NCBI GenBank assembly: GCA_963764805.1
Contig: CAVXUB010000003.1
Location: 496,001 to 560,000, forward strand
Direction of reading: 5' to 3'
Length of the DNA stretch: 64,000 nucleotides
Source: CAVXUB01 sp963764805
GTDB taxonomy: Bacteria > Actinomycetota > Acidimicrobiia > Acidimicrobiales > Bog-793
In this document: piece by piece, positions 46,987-57,366 of the stretch
Layout: each line of letters begins with the position of its first letter
Numbering within the stretch: the first letter of the stretch is position 1
The notes under the pieces: model-generated
What the model was told of the DNA's origin: nothing
Databases searched by the model: none
What the model saw: only the letters and a program-made list of their open reading frames with translations
Translations under genes and position numbers: made by a program

Positions 46987-47751
46987 ATGAATAGGCCATT
47001 GCTCACCCGTTCGCTGATGGTCGGGGCGGTCGCCGCCGGCCTGGTCGTCGCCACCCCGCTTGCGGCGGGCGCCGCGGCGGGCGTTTCGACGACGCCTAAG
47101 AGCACGAGCAACACCTCCGGCAGCAACAACTCCGGCAGCAACAACTCCGGCGCCAGGTTCGACGTATTGCGCAGCATCCTCGAGGGGGCGCTGAGTCTCC
47201 GTCAGGCTCAGCTGTCGTCGCTCACCGGAGAGGTCAACGGGTCGATGACATTGACTGCGTCCGACAAGGCAGAGCTGCAGTCCGAGCTTGCCTCCGAGAC
47301 GGCCGGTATCGACTCCTTGGCGAGCAAGGTCCCGAACGACACGACGTTCGCCGAGCTGAAGGCCGATTCGACGGCGATGGTGACCGACTACAGGGTGTTC
47401 GTGGTGATGTCTCCGAAGACGCACTGCACGCTGGCTGCCGACACCGAGACCGCGATCGCGCAGAGGATGCAGGGGTTGGAGCCACAGTTGCAGGCTGCGA
47501 TCAACGAGGCACAGCAGCACGGCATCAACGTGACGGGCGCGCAGGCGGCCTATGACGCACTCGTGGGCGAGGTGTCGAGTGCCGGTTCGGCTGACTCGGG
47601 CGTCAGCTCGGCTTGCCTGGCGACGACTCCTGCTGGATGGCCGGGCGATGCCACGGTCTTCGTCGGCGCCAAGGGCAAGCTCGTGAGCGGCAGGGCGGAT
47701 CTCGTGTCCGCCCGCAACGACATCGCGACGATCCTGAAGGACATCAGGTAG
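46987..47751 (+). CDS. secreted helical protein with SGSNN repeats
   Basis: 254 residues: Sec signal peptide (SLMVGAVAAGLVVATPLAAG, Ala-x-Ala cut), a linker with repeated SGSNN units, then a helical domain (SILEGALSLRQAQLSSLTGE, KAELQSELASETAGIDSLAS) containing two Cys (KTHCTL, SSACLA). No lipobox. Family not recognised. ATG 46987 after AAGGAGA. Convergent with the large membrane protein downstream. Confidence 0.65.
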   Translation: MNRPLLTRSLMVGAVAAGLVVATPLAAGAAAGVSTTPKSTSNTSGSNNSGSNNSGARFDVLRSILEGALSLRQAQLSSLTGEVNGSMTLTASDKAELQSELASETAGIDSLASKVPNDTTFAELKADSTAMVTDYRVFVVMSPKTHCTLAADTETAIAQRMQGLEPQLQAAINEAQQHGINVTGAQAAYDALVGEVSSAGSADSGVSSACLATTPAGWPGDATVFVGAKGKLVSGRADLVSARNDIATILKDIR

Positions 47752-47822
47752 CAGTCCAGCGAGAGCGAGGCCGGTCCTGCCGCAAGTCGGCGGGCCGGGC
47801 GCTTTCGCGTCCTGAAGGCCGC

Positions 47823-50393
47823 TCAGTCCTCAGCGTCGCCGGGCGGCGGGTCGGTCTCGGTCACCGCTCCCTCAGGCGGCGGGGGCAGGAGCATCGGCTC
47901 TGAGGTGGGGGCCGGCGATGAAGCCATCGCCCTGCCGTGCCCGTCCGCCCCGGCGCGAGGTGCGACGCCCTCGGGCGACGGATACCCGCCGTCCGGCCAT
48001 GGATATCCGCTCCCCGCACCTGACGCGCCCCCGGCAAGGGTCGCACGCTTCCGCCGCTGACGGTAGCGGGGCGGCGGCGCGTAGCAGAGGTAGATGAGCA
48101 GGATTATCCCGAGACCCGTCGCCGTGTAGCCGATGATGTCGGCGTGGCTGTAACCGTAGGAGAGGACAACGTGGTGCGAGGTGGGTACGACCACCATCAG
48201 GTTCGGCGTCGCCTCCCAGGGTCCCTCCGCCCCGGAAGCCTGCCAGTTGGGGAAGTAGGGGATCTTGACGACCACCGGCGCGCCCGTCCGCGCCACGTCG
48301 AAGGAGATCGAATGGTCCGTCATGACGATGTGGCTGACGGTCGTCGGGTCGATGGCGACGGCAGAGCGCGGCGCCACCACCGTGCCTGGCTTCGGATGGG
48401 GCCATGAGGCCGGCCCCCCGAGAGTGACCGGGACAGGCCAGTACTGCTCGCCCTGGTACCACTTGATGCCGAGGGAGAGCCACGCCGGAGCGCTCATCCC
48501 GGCCTCGACAACCGGCTCGTAGGCGAGAGGGGCGACGAGCGGCGCGTCCTTCACGTAGTAGAGCTTGAAAGGCGTCGCGTCGGTCACGGTCTTGTTGCCG
48601 ACCGTGTTAGCAGTCGGCACGCCAGGTGCGGACCCGACGTAGATCAGGTTGGGGTCGTTGTCCGCCGCCAGCTCCGAGGTCTCGCTCTCGGCCAGGTAGT
48701 AATGCACCCCCATCAGCTGGCTGTGCAACACGCCGTCCGCGACGTTGTAAGTGCCATAGGGGAGACCCACGTCGGCCTGCGACGGGGCTGACGTGAACTC
48801 GGTCTGGTCGAGGAAGTGGAACGGGGTCGTCGTGGACGATTCGAAGTAGAGGCCCTCGGTCGGCTGGAAGCAGTCGTTGGTGTAGAGGGGCAGCGCCATG
48901 AAACCTTCGGTCGATCCCCACCAGTTGGTGCCCGCCGACGTGTACTCGTACTCGAGCCGCCCGCAGCCGTACTCCTTCTGTGCCTTGCCGAGCAGCTTCA
49001 GGATGTCCTGGTAGCTGGACCATCCCTGGCGAGACTGGAAGCCGGTGTAGTTCCAGGAGATCCATCCCGGCACGAAGCTGGTGGCGCCCGAGTTGAGGCC
49101 GAGCCTGCCAAGGCCGACGTCCGTGCCGACCCGCTGGAAGATCCCGAGCGGGACGCCGACCACGACGAGGGCGGCGGCGGCGTAGAGGAGCGAGCTGATC
49201 AGCTCGTGCCATCGATCGATCTCGAGCAGGTCGAGGATCAGCCGGGTCAGCTCGCCCAGCGCGTAGGCCGCCAGCAAGGCGGCGCAAAGGAACCAGAAGG
49301 GCAGCCAGCGCGCGTTGTAGATCTCTCCCGACGGCAGAAAGGTGAACCCGAGCCAGCTCGCTCCGGTCATCACCCCGAGGACGATCGCGAAACGATCCCT
49401 CAGCACGATCGCCAACACGCACCCCACCCCGGCCAGCACGAGCAGCCAGAGCTGGCTCACCGGGAACATCGACGAGAAGATGTTCGACACGCGCTGGTAG
49501 TTGAGGGACGAGCTGTAGCGGTTGTCCAAGGCGAACGGGACCAGCCAGAACCCTGCCAGCATCGCCCCGACGATGCCGACCGGCGCCAGGAACTTGATCC
49601 GCCGCCAGTCGAGGTAAGAGACCGTCAGCACGACCGCCCCGAAGGCGAAGAACAGGGCGGGGACGACGTGGCAGAGCACGGTCAGGGCGAACATCAAGGC
49701 GGCCAAGCCGCGCCGCCTGCCGTTCTCCAGGCCACCGGCCACCAAGCCGAGGAACACCAGCCCGAATGCGATGGAGAGGCTGAACGAGAACTCACCTGCC
49801 AAGGTGGAGGCCAGGTTGCCGCCGTCGATCGTGTAGGAGGTGTTGAAGAGGAAGGGCACCGTGGCCACGGCCATCAGCGCCGGGATCGGTCGGCGCAGGC
49901 GGGCGCACCTGCCGCAGAGGTAGGCGGCCCCCGGCAGGAGCACCGAACCTGCGACGGTCACCAGCTTGAACGCCTCGGCGTAGGGCATGACGGTGTTGAA
50001 GAGCGCCACGAGGAGCGCCGGGAGCGGGAAGTAGAAGACGTATAGCGGCATGCCGTCCAGCCAGCCCGGATACCAGCCCGTCACGCGACCTTGCGGCAGC
50101 AGGTTGTGGATCAAGAAGTAGGGGGCAGCGACGTGGCCGGCGTTGTCGCCACCGTCGTCCATGTTGCCGTTGAAGAGCAGAGCAAAGGGGTGGAGCTGCC
50201 AGATCACGAACAGCGTCGCCCCGAGCACGACGAGGACCGTTGCGGCGGCCGCCAGTGTGTCTGGCGTCAGCCGCCGCACCAAGGGATGATGCCGTGGGGG
50301 CACCTCGCCTGGACCACCGCCCGAGGGACCGCCGTCGCCCTCGCCCGGCTCCCCCGGACGCAAGAGCGCCCCGGGACCGAGGACCGTCTGCAC
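47823..50393 (-). CDS. large polytopic membrane protein (PTPS-related/YfhO-like)
   Basis: 856 residues: about 12 membrane spans in residues 40-430 with the acidic first loop (GNMDDGGDNAGHVAAPYFLI) and WYPGWLDGMPLYVFYFPLPA typical of the bacterial '6-pyruvoyl-tetrahydropterin synthase-related' membrane family. A ~330-residue extracytoplasmic domain follows (VPVTLGGPASWPHPKPGTVV), then a last span and a Pro-rich tail. Likely a GT-C-like enzyme acting on lipid-linked sugars. Start taken as GTG 50393. Confidence 0.8.
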   Translation of the reverse strand: MQTVLGPGALLRPGEPGEGDGGPSGGGPGEVPPRHHPLVRRLTPDTLAAAATVLVVLGATLFVIWQLHPFALLFNGNMDDGGDNAGHVAAPYFLIHNLLPQGRVTGWYPGWLDGMPLYVFYFPLPALLVALFNTVMPYAEAFKLVTVAGSVLLPGAAYLCGRCARLRRPIPALMAVATVPFLFNTSYTIDGGNLASTLAGEFSFSLSIAFGLVFLGLVAGGLENGRRRGLAALMFALTVLCHVVPALFFAFGAVVLTVSYLDWRRIKFLAPVGIVGAMLAGFWLVPFALDNRYSSSLNYQRVSNIFSSMFPVSQLWLLVLAGVGCVLAIVLRDRFAIVLGVMTGASWLGFTFLPSGEIYNARWLPFWFLCAALLAAYALGELTRLILDLLEIDRWHELISSLLYAAAALVVVGVPLGIFQRVGTDVGLGRLGLNSGATSFVPGWISWNYTGFQSRQGWSSYQDILKLLGKAQKEYGCGRLEYEYTSAGTNWWGSTEGFMALPLYTNDCFQPTEGLYFESSTTTPFHFLDQTEFTSAPSQADVGLPYGTYNVADGVLHSQLMGVHYYLAESETSELAADNDPNLIYVGSAPGVPTANTVGNKTVTDATPFKLYYVKDAPLVAPLAYEPVVEAGMSAPAWLSLGIKWYQGEQYWPVPVTLGGPASWPHPKPGTVVAPRSAVAIDPTTVSHIVMTDHSISFDVARTGAPVVVKIPYFPNWQASGAEGPWEATPNLMVVVPTSHHVVLSYGYSHADIIGYTATGLGIILLIYLCYAPPPRYRQRRKRATLAGGASGAGSGYPWPDGGYPSPEGVAPRAGADGHGRAMASSPAPTSEPMLLPPPPEGAVTETDPPPGDAED

Positions 50394-50508
50394 GGGTAGG
50401 CATGCTACCGGGCGGCTCGACGCCCCCTGGGTCGCCCCGCCTCGTCAGGACGTACGCCCACCTAGCATGGCCGCGCATGCCGGCGTCCACGCCTCTCAGG
50501 AGCAACCC

Positions 50509-51888
50509 ATGACGTTTCCCTACCAGGACCGCTACGAGGTCCATCGCTCCCTGCCCGAGAAGGGGACGCCACGCGACGACGTCCTGCAGGCGCTGCGGTC
50601 GATGGCCGAGGAGGAGGACGCCTTCTGGGAGACGGGCAAGTGCTCGGGGACCATGTACTGCGGCGACCACGACCACTACAGGTTCCTCACCGAAGCGATG
50701 GGACTGTTCGCCCACGTCAACGCGCTGCAGCGGGACATGTGCCCGAGCATGACCAAGTTCGAGGCGGAGATCATCGCCATGACCCTCGACCTGATGCACG
50801 CAGAGGCGATCGAGGGGACGACGGCCGGTGGGCTGGTCACGACCGGCGGGACCGGGTCGATCGCCCACGCCGTCCTCTCCTACCGCGAGCACACGGCGTC
50901 GCGCACAAAGGGGCGCCCGAACGTGATCAAGCCCGAGACGGCGCATCCCGCCTTCGACAAGGCATGCCACCTGTTCGGCGTCGAGCTGCGGGTGGCACCT
51001 GTCGATCCGGTGTCGACCAAGGTCGACGTCGACTGGGTCTCCGACCACATCGACGAGAGCACCATCGCCATCGTCGGTTCCGCCTGCAACTACGGGTACG
51101 GCACGATCGACCCGCTTGCCGAGCTGTCCGACCTGGCTCTACAAAGGGGGGTCGGGCTCCACGTCGACGGGTGCCTGGGTGGGTTCATCCTGCCGTTCGG
51201 GCAGGAGCTCGGTTACGAGGTCCCGGTGTTCGACTTCCGCCTGCCGGGGGTCACGACGATCTCCGCCGACACGCACAAGTACGGGTACGCGTTCAAGGGC
51301 ACGTCGGTGCTTGCGTTTCGGGACAAGGAGGTTCGCAACTCTCAGTACTTCTTCCTCACCGATTGGTCCGGCGGCAAGTACTGCTCGCCCGGCATCGAGG
51401 GCTCCCGCTCGGGTGGGCTGCTGGCGGCCACCTGGGCTTCGATGGTGCAGCTCGGACGCGACGGTTACCGCCGCTACGCCAAGCAGATCTTCGAAACTTC
51501 GCGCACCATGCAAGCCGCCGTTCTCTCCCACCCGCAGCTGCGAATGATCGGCGAGCCGACCTTCCTCTTCTCGTTCACGTCGGACGAGTTCGACATCTAC
51601 CACGTGAACGACTTCATGCGCCTCCGGGGCTGGAGGTTCAACGGGCAGCAGTACCCGAACGCCCTGCACATGGCCGTGACCCGGCCGCAGACGCAGGCGG
51701 GTGTGGCGGAGCGTTTCGCGGAGGATCTCGGCGAGGCCGTGGCGTACACGTTGGAGCACAAGGACTCGCCTGCGGGTTCGTCCGCCATCTACGGCGGAGT
51801 GGTCGGCGGGATGACGGGAGAGGCCGACGCCTTCATCAAGATGATGATGGCGGCGATGATGGACGCCCAGCAGGAGATACCGGCGTGA
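50509..51888 (+). CDS. PLP-dependent lyase/decarboxylase (sphingosine-1-phosphate lyase-like)
   Basis: 459 residues, fold-type I group II PLP enzyme. TTGGTGSIAHAVLSYREH, CNYGYGTIDPLAELSDLAL, HVDGCLGGFILPFG, and the PLP lysine in SADTHKYGYAFKGTS (~256). The closest family I recognise is S1P lyase/glutamate decarboxylase-like. ATG 50509 with AGGAG at 6 bases; the frame opens at 50467. It overlaps the FGGY kinase start by 4 bases (GTGA), so the kinase likely makes the phosphorylated substrate or uses its product. Confidence 0.85.
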   Translation: MTFPYQDRYEVHRSLPEKGTPRDDVLQALRSMAEEEDAFWETGKCSGTMYCGDHDHYRFLTEAMGLFAHVNALQRDMCPSMTKFEAEIIAMTLDLMHAEAIEGTTAGGLVTTGGTGSIAHAVLSYREHTASRTKGRPNVIKPETAHPAFDKACHLFGVELRVAPVDPVSTKVDVDWVSDHIDESTIAIVGSACNYGYGTIDPLAELSDLALQRGVGLHVDGCLGGFILPFGQELGYEVPVFDFRLPGVTTISADTHKYGYAFKGTSVLAFRDKEVRNSQYFFLTDWSGGKYCSPGIEGSRSGGLLAATWASMVQLGRDGYRRYAKQIFETSRTMQAAVLSHPQLRMIGEPTFLFSFTSDEFDIYHVNDFMRLRGWRFNGQQYPNALHMAVTRPQTQAGVAERFAEDLGEAVAYTLEHKDSPAGSSAIYGGVVGGMTGEADAFIKMMMAAMMDAQQEIPA

Positions 51889-53469
51889 CCTCTGGGACCG
51901 AGGGGAGGGGCGAGGGTCCCCGGGAGGATCGGTACGTCCTCTGCGTCGACCTCGGCACGGGGGGCCCGAAGGTGGGCCTCGTCTCACTGGTGGGGGAGAT
52001 CGCCTGGAAGGACCATTTGGCGGTCGCCACGAGGCATCTCCCGGGAGGAGGAGTGGAGCAGGACGCCGAAGAGTGGTGGCAGGTGGTGTCGGGCGCCGCC
52101 AAGCGTGCGCTGTCCTCAGGCGTCGTGCGGGCCGAGCAGGTCGTCGCGGTCTCGTGCACCGGGCAGTGGGCGAGCACCGTGCCCGTCGACGAGGAGGGGA
52201 TACCCGGTCGGCCCCTGCGTGATGTGGATGGACACCCGTGGTGGGCGCCACAGCCGGGCGGCGATCGGCGGGCCGGTCGTCGGATACTCGCCGACAGCGA
52301 TCGGCAAGTGGGTCCGCAGGACGGGCGGTGCACCGTCGACCTCTGGCGCCGACCCGATCGGCCACATGCTGTACCTGGAGCACGAGGTGCCGTCGGTGGC
52401 CAAGGCTGCTCGCTGGTACCTGGAGCCTGTGGACTACCTCTCGATGCGTTTCAGCGGTTCGGCGAAGGCCTCGCCGGCATCGATGACGGCGGCTTGGCTG
52501 ACCGACAACAGGGACCCTCATCGGCTGGAGTACGACGCCGAGCTGGCCTCTATCGTCGATGTCCCGCTCGAGAAGCTGGCGCCGCTCCGGCCGACCGGCT
52601 CGGTGATCGGGGTGGTGCAGCCGAAGGTGGCAGCAGAGCTCGGCCTCGGCGATTCCGTCTCGGTCGTGACCGGCGTGCCGGACCTCCACTCGGCGGCTTT
52701 CGGATCGGGCGCGGTGCAGCGACTTCAAGGCCCACATCGCCATCTCCACCACCTCCTGGACGAGCTGCCCGGTGCCCTTCAAGAAGACCGACCCGATCCG
52801 CCAGATCGCCTCCGTGCCGGGCATCACTCCGGGCGGCTACGTGGTGGCCGACAATCACGAGACCGCCGGGCTGTGCCTGCAATGGCTGCGGGACAACGTC
52901 TTCGGGGACGTCGGGTCGGAGGTCTCGTTCGAGTCGTTGACAGCCATGGCCGAGACGGTGCCGGCCGGCAGCGGTGACGTCATCTTCACGCCGTGGCTCA
53001 TCGGTGAGCGGTCGCCGATCGACGATCGGGCGGCGCGGGGTGGCTTTCACAACGTGTCCCTCTCGACCACCCGTGCCCACATGGTGCGGGCGGTGATGGA
53101 AGGGGTTGCCTACAACAGCAGGTGGCTGCACGAGGCAGTGGAACGTTTCGTGCGGCGCAAGCTCGACCCGGTCAGGTTCGTCGGGGGCGGAGCGATCTCC
53201 GACCTCTGGTGCCAGATCCATGCCGACGTGATGAACCGGGTCGTCGAGCGCGTGGCGGAACCGATGCACGCCAACCTGCGGGGGGCGGGGCTGATGGCCT
53301 CCGTGGCACTGGGCGAGGTTGAAAGGGCCGAGATCAACGACCTCGTCAAGGTGGACCGCGTCTTCAAGCCCGACCTGATGCTGTCGTCGCCTACCAGCGG
53401 CTGTTCCGTGAGTTCCCCGGGCTCTACAAGGCGCAGAAATCGATGTTCTCGAGGTTGAACAAGCGCTAG
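51885..53469 (+). pseudogene. FGGY-family carbohydrate kinase, broken by three frameshifts
   Basis: The composite reads YVLCVDLGTGGPKVGLVSLV (phosphate loop), SCTGQWASTVPVDEEG, shift near 52203, VMWMDTRGGRHSRAAIGGPV, GVPDLHSAAFGSGAV, shift near 52715, PFKKTDPIRQIASVPGITPG, FTPWLIGERSPIDDRAA, FVGGGAISDLWCQIHADVMN, shift near 53375, and ends AQKSMFSRLNKR at 53469. That is ~527 residues, normal for xylulokinase-like FGGY enzymes. Motifs are intact and no stop intervenes, so it may be functional in the organism. Coupled to the PLP lyase. Confidence 0.75.
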
Positions 53470-53527
53470 GGAGGGGGCGTGTGCGATAGGCGAGGCCAAG
53501 GTGGGGTCGTGCTAGCCTCGTGCCCAC

Positions 53528-53600
53528 GGGCCGTTGGCGCAGTTGGTAGCGCACTTGCATGACGCGCAAGGGGTCAGAGGTTCGAGTCCTCTACGGCCCA
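53528..53600 (+). tRNA. tRNA-Val (anticodon GAC)
   Basis: 73-nt cloverleaf. Acceptor GGGCCGT/ACGGCCC, D arm with AGTTGGTA, anticodon stem CTTGC/GCAAG with loop ATGACGC (anticodon GAC), T arm AGAGG-TTCGAGT-CCTCT, discriminator A. CCA is not fully encoded (ACC then C-run). Confidence 0.93.
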
Positions 53601-53803
53601 CCCCCCCAAAACGGCAGTTCAGTGGTCCTGTCATGGATCCATCTTTGTCCCTGAGTTGGTCTGCGCGCGAATGTGCGCAGCGTTGGTTCATCTCCCGTCG
53701 CGCGAAAGAAGGATGGAGCCCATGTCGGCGCGGGTGCGCCCGACCGCGTCACACGGAGCCGGCGTCGGGGTAGGGCATGAGCTGTGGGAGCACCCCTATG
53801 GTT

Positions 53804-54151
53804 TCAGGACCAGATGTACTCCTCGGCGATGGCGCCGTCCTTCCAGCGGGCGACGGTCACCATTCGGCCGCCTCCCTCGAACTCGCCGATCACGCAGGTC
53901 CACTCGCCCGATCCGAACTTGATCGGGTGCGACGTGATCTGCGGTGGCGTTCCTCCCGCCGAGTCCACGTAGGCCTTCATGGCGGCGATGTGCTCTTCGA
54001 TGCCGTGCGTTACCGGTTGGCCTTTCCAGTCCACGAGTACGTCGTCGGTGTGGTGAGCGGCGAATACGCCGTGCCAGTCGCCGCCGTTCCAGCCGGTGAA
54101 GTCGAGGTCGTCCATGCCCTGGAGGTTGGCTGATACCTGGTCATCGCTCAT
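53804..54151 (-). CDS. SnoaL-like/NTF2-fold protein
   Basis: 115 residues from ATG 54151: GMDDLDFTGWNGGDWHGVFA, THGIEEHIAAMKAYVDSA, FGSGEWTCVIGEFEGGGRMV, EEYIWS-stop, the pattern of ester-cyclase-like SnoaL proteins. Its catalytic status and substrate are unknown. Last gene of the minus-strand group 57.3-53.8 kb. Confidence 0.75.
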   Translation of the reverse strand: MSDDQVSANLQGMDDLDFTGWNGGDWHGVFAAHHTDDVLVDWKGQPVTHGIEEHIAAMKAYVDSAGGTPPQITSHPIKFGSGEWTCVIGEFEGGGRMVTVARWKDGAIAEEYIWS

Positions 54152-54228
54152 ATGGTCACGCCTTTCAGGTTGGAGCGGCAGAATCTGCCGCTGATATTGG
54201 GTGACAGATCGGACGACTGTGCCGGCGA

Positions 54229-54825
54229 TCACGGGGACAGGGTTGCCTCTGCTTCTATGTTGAGGGTGATGTCGTCGCCGATGCGAATGCTCCCTGCCTC
54301 CTCTTCCAGTTCGGCGACGATTCCGAACTCGCTTCTGGTCAGGGTGCCGGTTGCGGTGAACGCGGCGCGGGCCCTTCCCTGTGAGTCGGTGATGGAGCCG
54401 CCGAAGCGCACGGTGAGAGGGACGGGCTTGGTTACTCCTCGGACGGTGAGCTCGCCCAGGACCAGCCAGTCACCTCTTGGGCGCTCGGTAACGCTGGTGC
54501 TGCGGTAGGTCATGGTCGGGTGAGCATCACAGTCGAGGAAGCGGTCTGAGCGCAGGTCCTCGTCACGGGCTCCGAACATGGTGCTGATGCTGGCGGTCTC
54601 GACGGTGACCTCCAACGACGAGGCAGTCAGTTTCTCTTCGACGGTGACGGTGCCGGCGACGCGCTCGAAGCGGCCGCGGACCCGGCCGACCACGAGGTGT
54701 TGGGCCGAGAACGCCACGAACGTGTGCACAGGGTCGATGGCGTAAACCCCAGGGGAAGGGGCCAGCACATGGTTGACGATCCGACTGTGATCGCCTGCAG
54801 ACCCGGCCGTCGGTGCTTCTGTCAC
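54229..54825 (-). CDS. YceI family lipid-binding protein
   Basis: 198 residues: GVYAIDPVHTFVAFSAQHLV, VGRVRGRFERVAGTVTVEE, FGARDEDLRSDRFLDCDAHP, LTVRGVTKPVPLTVRFGG, RSEFGI, the YceI lipocalin-like barrel that binds isoprenoid chains. No signal peptide is visible, so this form is probably cytoplasmic. Start GTG 54825. Confidence 0.88.
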   Translation of the reverse strand: MTEAPTAGSAGDHSRIVNHVLAPSPGVYAIDPVHTFVAFSAQHLVVGRVRGRFERVAGTVTVEEKLTASSLEVTVETASISTMFGARDEDLRSDRFLDCDAHPTMTYRSTSVTERPRGDWLVLGELTVRGVTKPVPLTVRFGGSITDSQGRARAAFTATGTLTRSEFGIVAELEEEAGSIRIGDDITLNIEAEATLSP

Positions 54826-54975
54826 GGCCGCAAGACTCGCTGTCGCTCGGTCGACCTTTGAGCAGCATCAGCCAACACACTCATGTCAGCCCTCCCGTGC
54901 CCAGCCGGAACGCTTTCGAGGCTAGTCCCATCTGAACCTTCGACAACTGTGCTGCTCGGTCAGGGGCCGGAGATG

Positions 54976-55833
54976 TCACAGGTTGGACTCGTCGGCCGGT
55001 ACGTGCGGCAGGGGTGGTGCCTCTCCGGTTCCGCTGACGGCGATCTCGTTGCAACCGAGATGGAAGCATGTCATCGACAGCGAACCCATGGCATGACCGT
55101 CGACGAGGACTCGGGCGCTCTGTTGAGCGGCGCCGGCCAGGCCGGCGATGTAGAGCAGGGGGATGAAATGATCGGGTGTGGGAACGGCCAGCGAGTAGTC
55201 GCTGTCGTCAACAACCGAGAGGATGTCTCCGGGCGAGGAGGTCATGATCTCGGCGACCTTTCCGTCGAAGCGCCTCGCCCAGTCGTATGCCCCGTCCGGC
55301 TGGCTCCAGTCGACCCGGCGCAGGTTGTGCACCACGTTGCCGCTGCCCAGGATCAAGATGCCTTCATCGCGCAGAGGAGCCAGGCGGCGGCCCAGGTCGA
55401 GGTGGTACTCGAAAGGTTTGGTGGCGTTGATGGATAGCTGCACCACCGGGATGTCAGCCTCGGGGAAGACGTGGACCAGAACCGACCAGGTGCCGTGGTC
55501 GATACCCCAGCTGTCGCTGTCCTGGCCGACCCAGGTCGGCTCGAGCAGGTCGACGACCCTGGCGGCGAGGGCGGGGTGTCCTGGCGCCGGGTAGTCGACG
55601 GCGAACAGTCCGTCGGGGAAGCCGTAGAAGTCGTGGATGGTGCGAGGCCGGGCCTCCGAGGTCACCGCGGTGGCGTTCGTGTACCAGTGCGCCGAGATGC
55701 ACAAGACCCCGGCCGGGCGGCCGACGCTGGCACCCAGCGCCCGCCACGCCTCGGTGTAACGGTTGTGGTCCAGGGCGTTCATGGGGTTGCCGTGACCCAA
55801 GAACGCGGCCGGCATCCGGGAAGTCTCAGTCAC
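54976..55833 (-). CDS. DODA-type extradiol dioxygenase (YgiD-like)
   Basis: 285 residues: [82 protein letters not shown], class III extradiol ring-cleavage enzyme with His metal ligands. The YgiD group acts on DOPA or similar catechols. GTG 55833 (VTETSRM) follows GGAGG at 6 bases; it overlaps the end of the lipocalin fragment by 8 bases. Confidence 0.88.
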   Translation of the reverse strand: MTETSRMPAAFLGHGNPMNALDHNRYTEAWRALGASVGRPAGVLCISAHWYTNATAVTSEARPRTIHDFYGFPDGLFAVDYPAPGHPALAARVVDLLEPTWVGQDSDSWGIDHGTWSVLVHVFPEADIPVVQLSINATKPFEYHLDLGRRLAPLRDEGILILGSGNVVHNLRRVDWSQPDGAYDWARRFDGKVAEIMTSSPGDILSVVDDSDYSLAVPTPDHFIPLLYIAGLAGAAQQSARVLVDGHAMGSLSMTCFHLGCNEIAVSGTGEAPPLPHVPADESNL

Positions 55834-56050
55834 CGAAACCTCCAAGAAGCCGGGTCAGCAGGGGTTGTTGCCACGGCTGTAGCCACGATATGCGTCCTTG
55901 CGCGGACACGTACCCGTCACGGGTGTACACGATGATCCCCCTAGGTTCGGGCCCGAGCGGCTCGAACGGCTCGGATCCGTCCGCCGGCATCTCCTGATAC
56001 GACACCAGCTTCCAAGCCCCGATCAGCTGGTCTCGCAGACTTCCGGCCAT
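55826..56050 (-). CDS. truncated lipocalin-like protein
   Basis: 74 residues: [48 protein letters not shown] then an unrelated tail. The N-terminal half of the lipocalin-like (Lipocalin_5) family is clear, but that family is ~140 residues; the second half is gone, replaced by the dioxygenase start. Probably non-functional remnant. Confidence 0.6.
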   Translation of the reverse strand: MAGSLRDQLIGAWKLVSYQEMPADGSEPFEPLGPEPRGIIVYTRDGYVSAQGRISWLQPWQQPLLTRLLGGFGD

Positions 56051-56075
56051 GGCTTCCTCCTGATCCCGCGGGTGG

Positions 56076-57345
56076 TTAGGGGCGCAGAGCGTCGAGGGCG
56101 GCGACGACCATGGTCTGTACGCCCGTCTCCAGGGTGGGGTGCAGCACGGGGGCGAACATCGGGTTGTGGTTCGTCGGGATGTCCTGCGCCACTCGGCCCG
56201 CAGCTTGGGCGGCCCGGTAGGTGTCGGGATCGGTTCCGCCGACGTACCAGAACACCGACGGGACGCCCCATTCGGTGCCGAACGAACCGAAGTCCTCGCT
56301 GGCCGAATACGGTGCAGGCAGCTCGCCGACGCGTTCGTCACCGAAATGGGCTCGCAGCGCGGCCGCCACCCGGCCGGTCCGCTCAGCGTCGTTCACGGTC
56401 AGGGGGTAGTGCTCGGTGGTGCTGATCTCCGGAGCCTTCGGCGCCCCCGACGCCTGGGCCTCGGCGTTGACGATGCGGGCAATGGCGTCCAGGGTGCGGC
56501 GCCTGACCGCCTCGTCGAAGCTGCGCACGTTGATCTTGAGGACCGCCTCGTCAGGGATGACGTTGTCCTTGGTCCCGGCCTGGAGGGCGCCGATGGTGAC
56601 CACCACCGCCTGCGAAGCCGCCGTCTCACGCGACACGATGGTCTGCAGCCGCATGACCGCCGCCGCTGCCATGACCACCGGATCCACGCTGGACTCGGGC
56701 ATCGACCCATGCGCGCCACGGCCGAACAGCCGGACCTGAAGGCTGTCAGCAGCCGCCTGGGTGGTCCCCGGCCGGTAGCCGACGTGGCCCGCGATGCCGG
56801 GCATGACGTGCTGGCCCAAGATGACCTCCGGTTTCGGAAACCGCTCGAACAGGCCGTCATCGATCATCGCCTGCGCCCCCTGGGCGGTCTCCTCCGCCGG
56901 CTGGAACACGGCTAAGACCGTGCCGTTCCATGACCCGGCCGCCTGAGCCAGGAGGCCGACCGTGCCGGCGAGCCAGGTGACGTGCATGTCGTGGCCGCAG
57001 GCGTGCATAACCGGAACCTGGTTGCCCTCGCTGTCGGCTGAGAACTCCACGCTGGCGTAGGGCAGTCCGGTGGCCTCCTTCACCGGCAGAGCGTCCATGT
57101 CCGCCCGCAGCATCACCGTCGGGCCCTCGCCGTTACGTAGCAGCCCCACCACTCCCGTGCCGCCCACGCCAGCGGTCACCTCGAAACCGGCCCGGCGTAA
57201 TTGGTCGGCCGCTTTCTCCGAGGTGCGGTGCTCCTGCAGTGACAGCTCGGGATGGGCGTGGAGATCGCGGTAGAACGCCTCGAGAACCCACCGCGATGCC
57301 ATCCAAGCCCGCAAGGACAGAGCGAATCTCGCTGTTATCGGACAT
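56076..57345 (-). CDS. M20 family amidohydrolase/aminoacylase, frameshift near the start
   Basis: ATG 57345 follows GGGGAGG at 5 bases and reads MSDNSEIRSVLAGLDGIA. Removing one extra base near 57289-57294 joins it to WVLEAFYRDLHAHPELSLQE, then HACGHDMHVTWLAGT (zinc ligands, ~112), FQPAEETAQGAQAMIDDGLF (catalytic Glu), RGAHGSMPE dimer domain and ASEDFGSFG, ending 56076. Corrected ~422 residues. Hippurate hydrolase-like: removes an acyl group from an N-acyl amino acid. Divergent from UPF0126 gene with only 21 bases between starts. Confidence 0.88.
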
Positions 57346-57366
57346 GGTCACCTCCCCTGCGCAAGG

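Noticed and set aside
53528..53803. tRNA-Val as integration site for the accessory-like block downstream
   Set aside because: No integrase and no second copy of the tRNA 3' end is seen in the window; composition does not change sharply.
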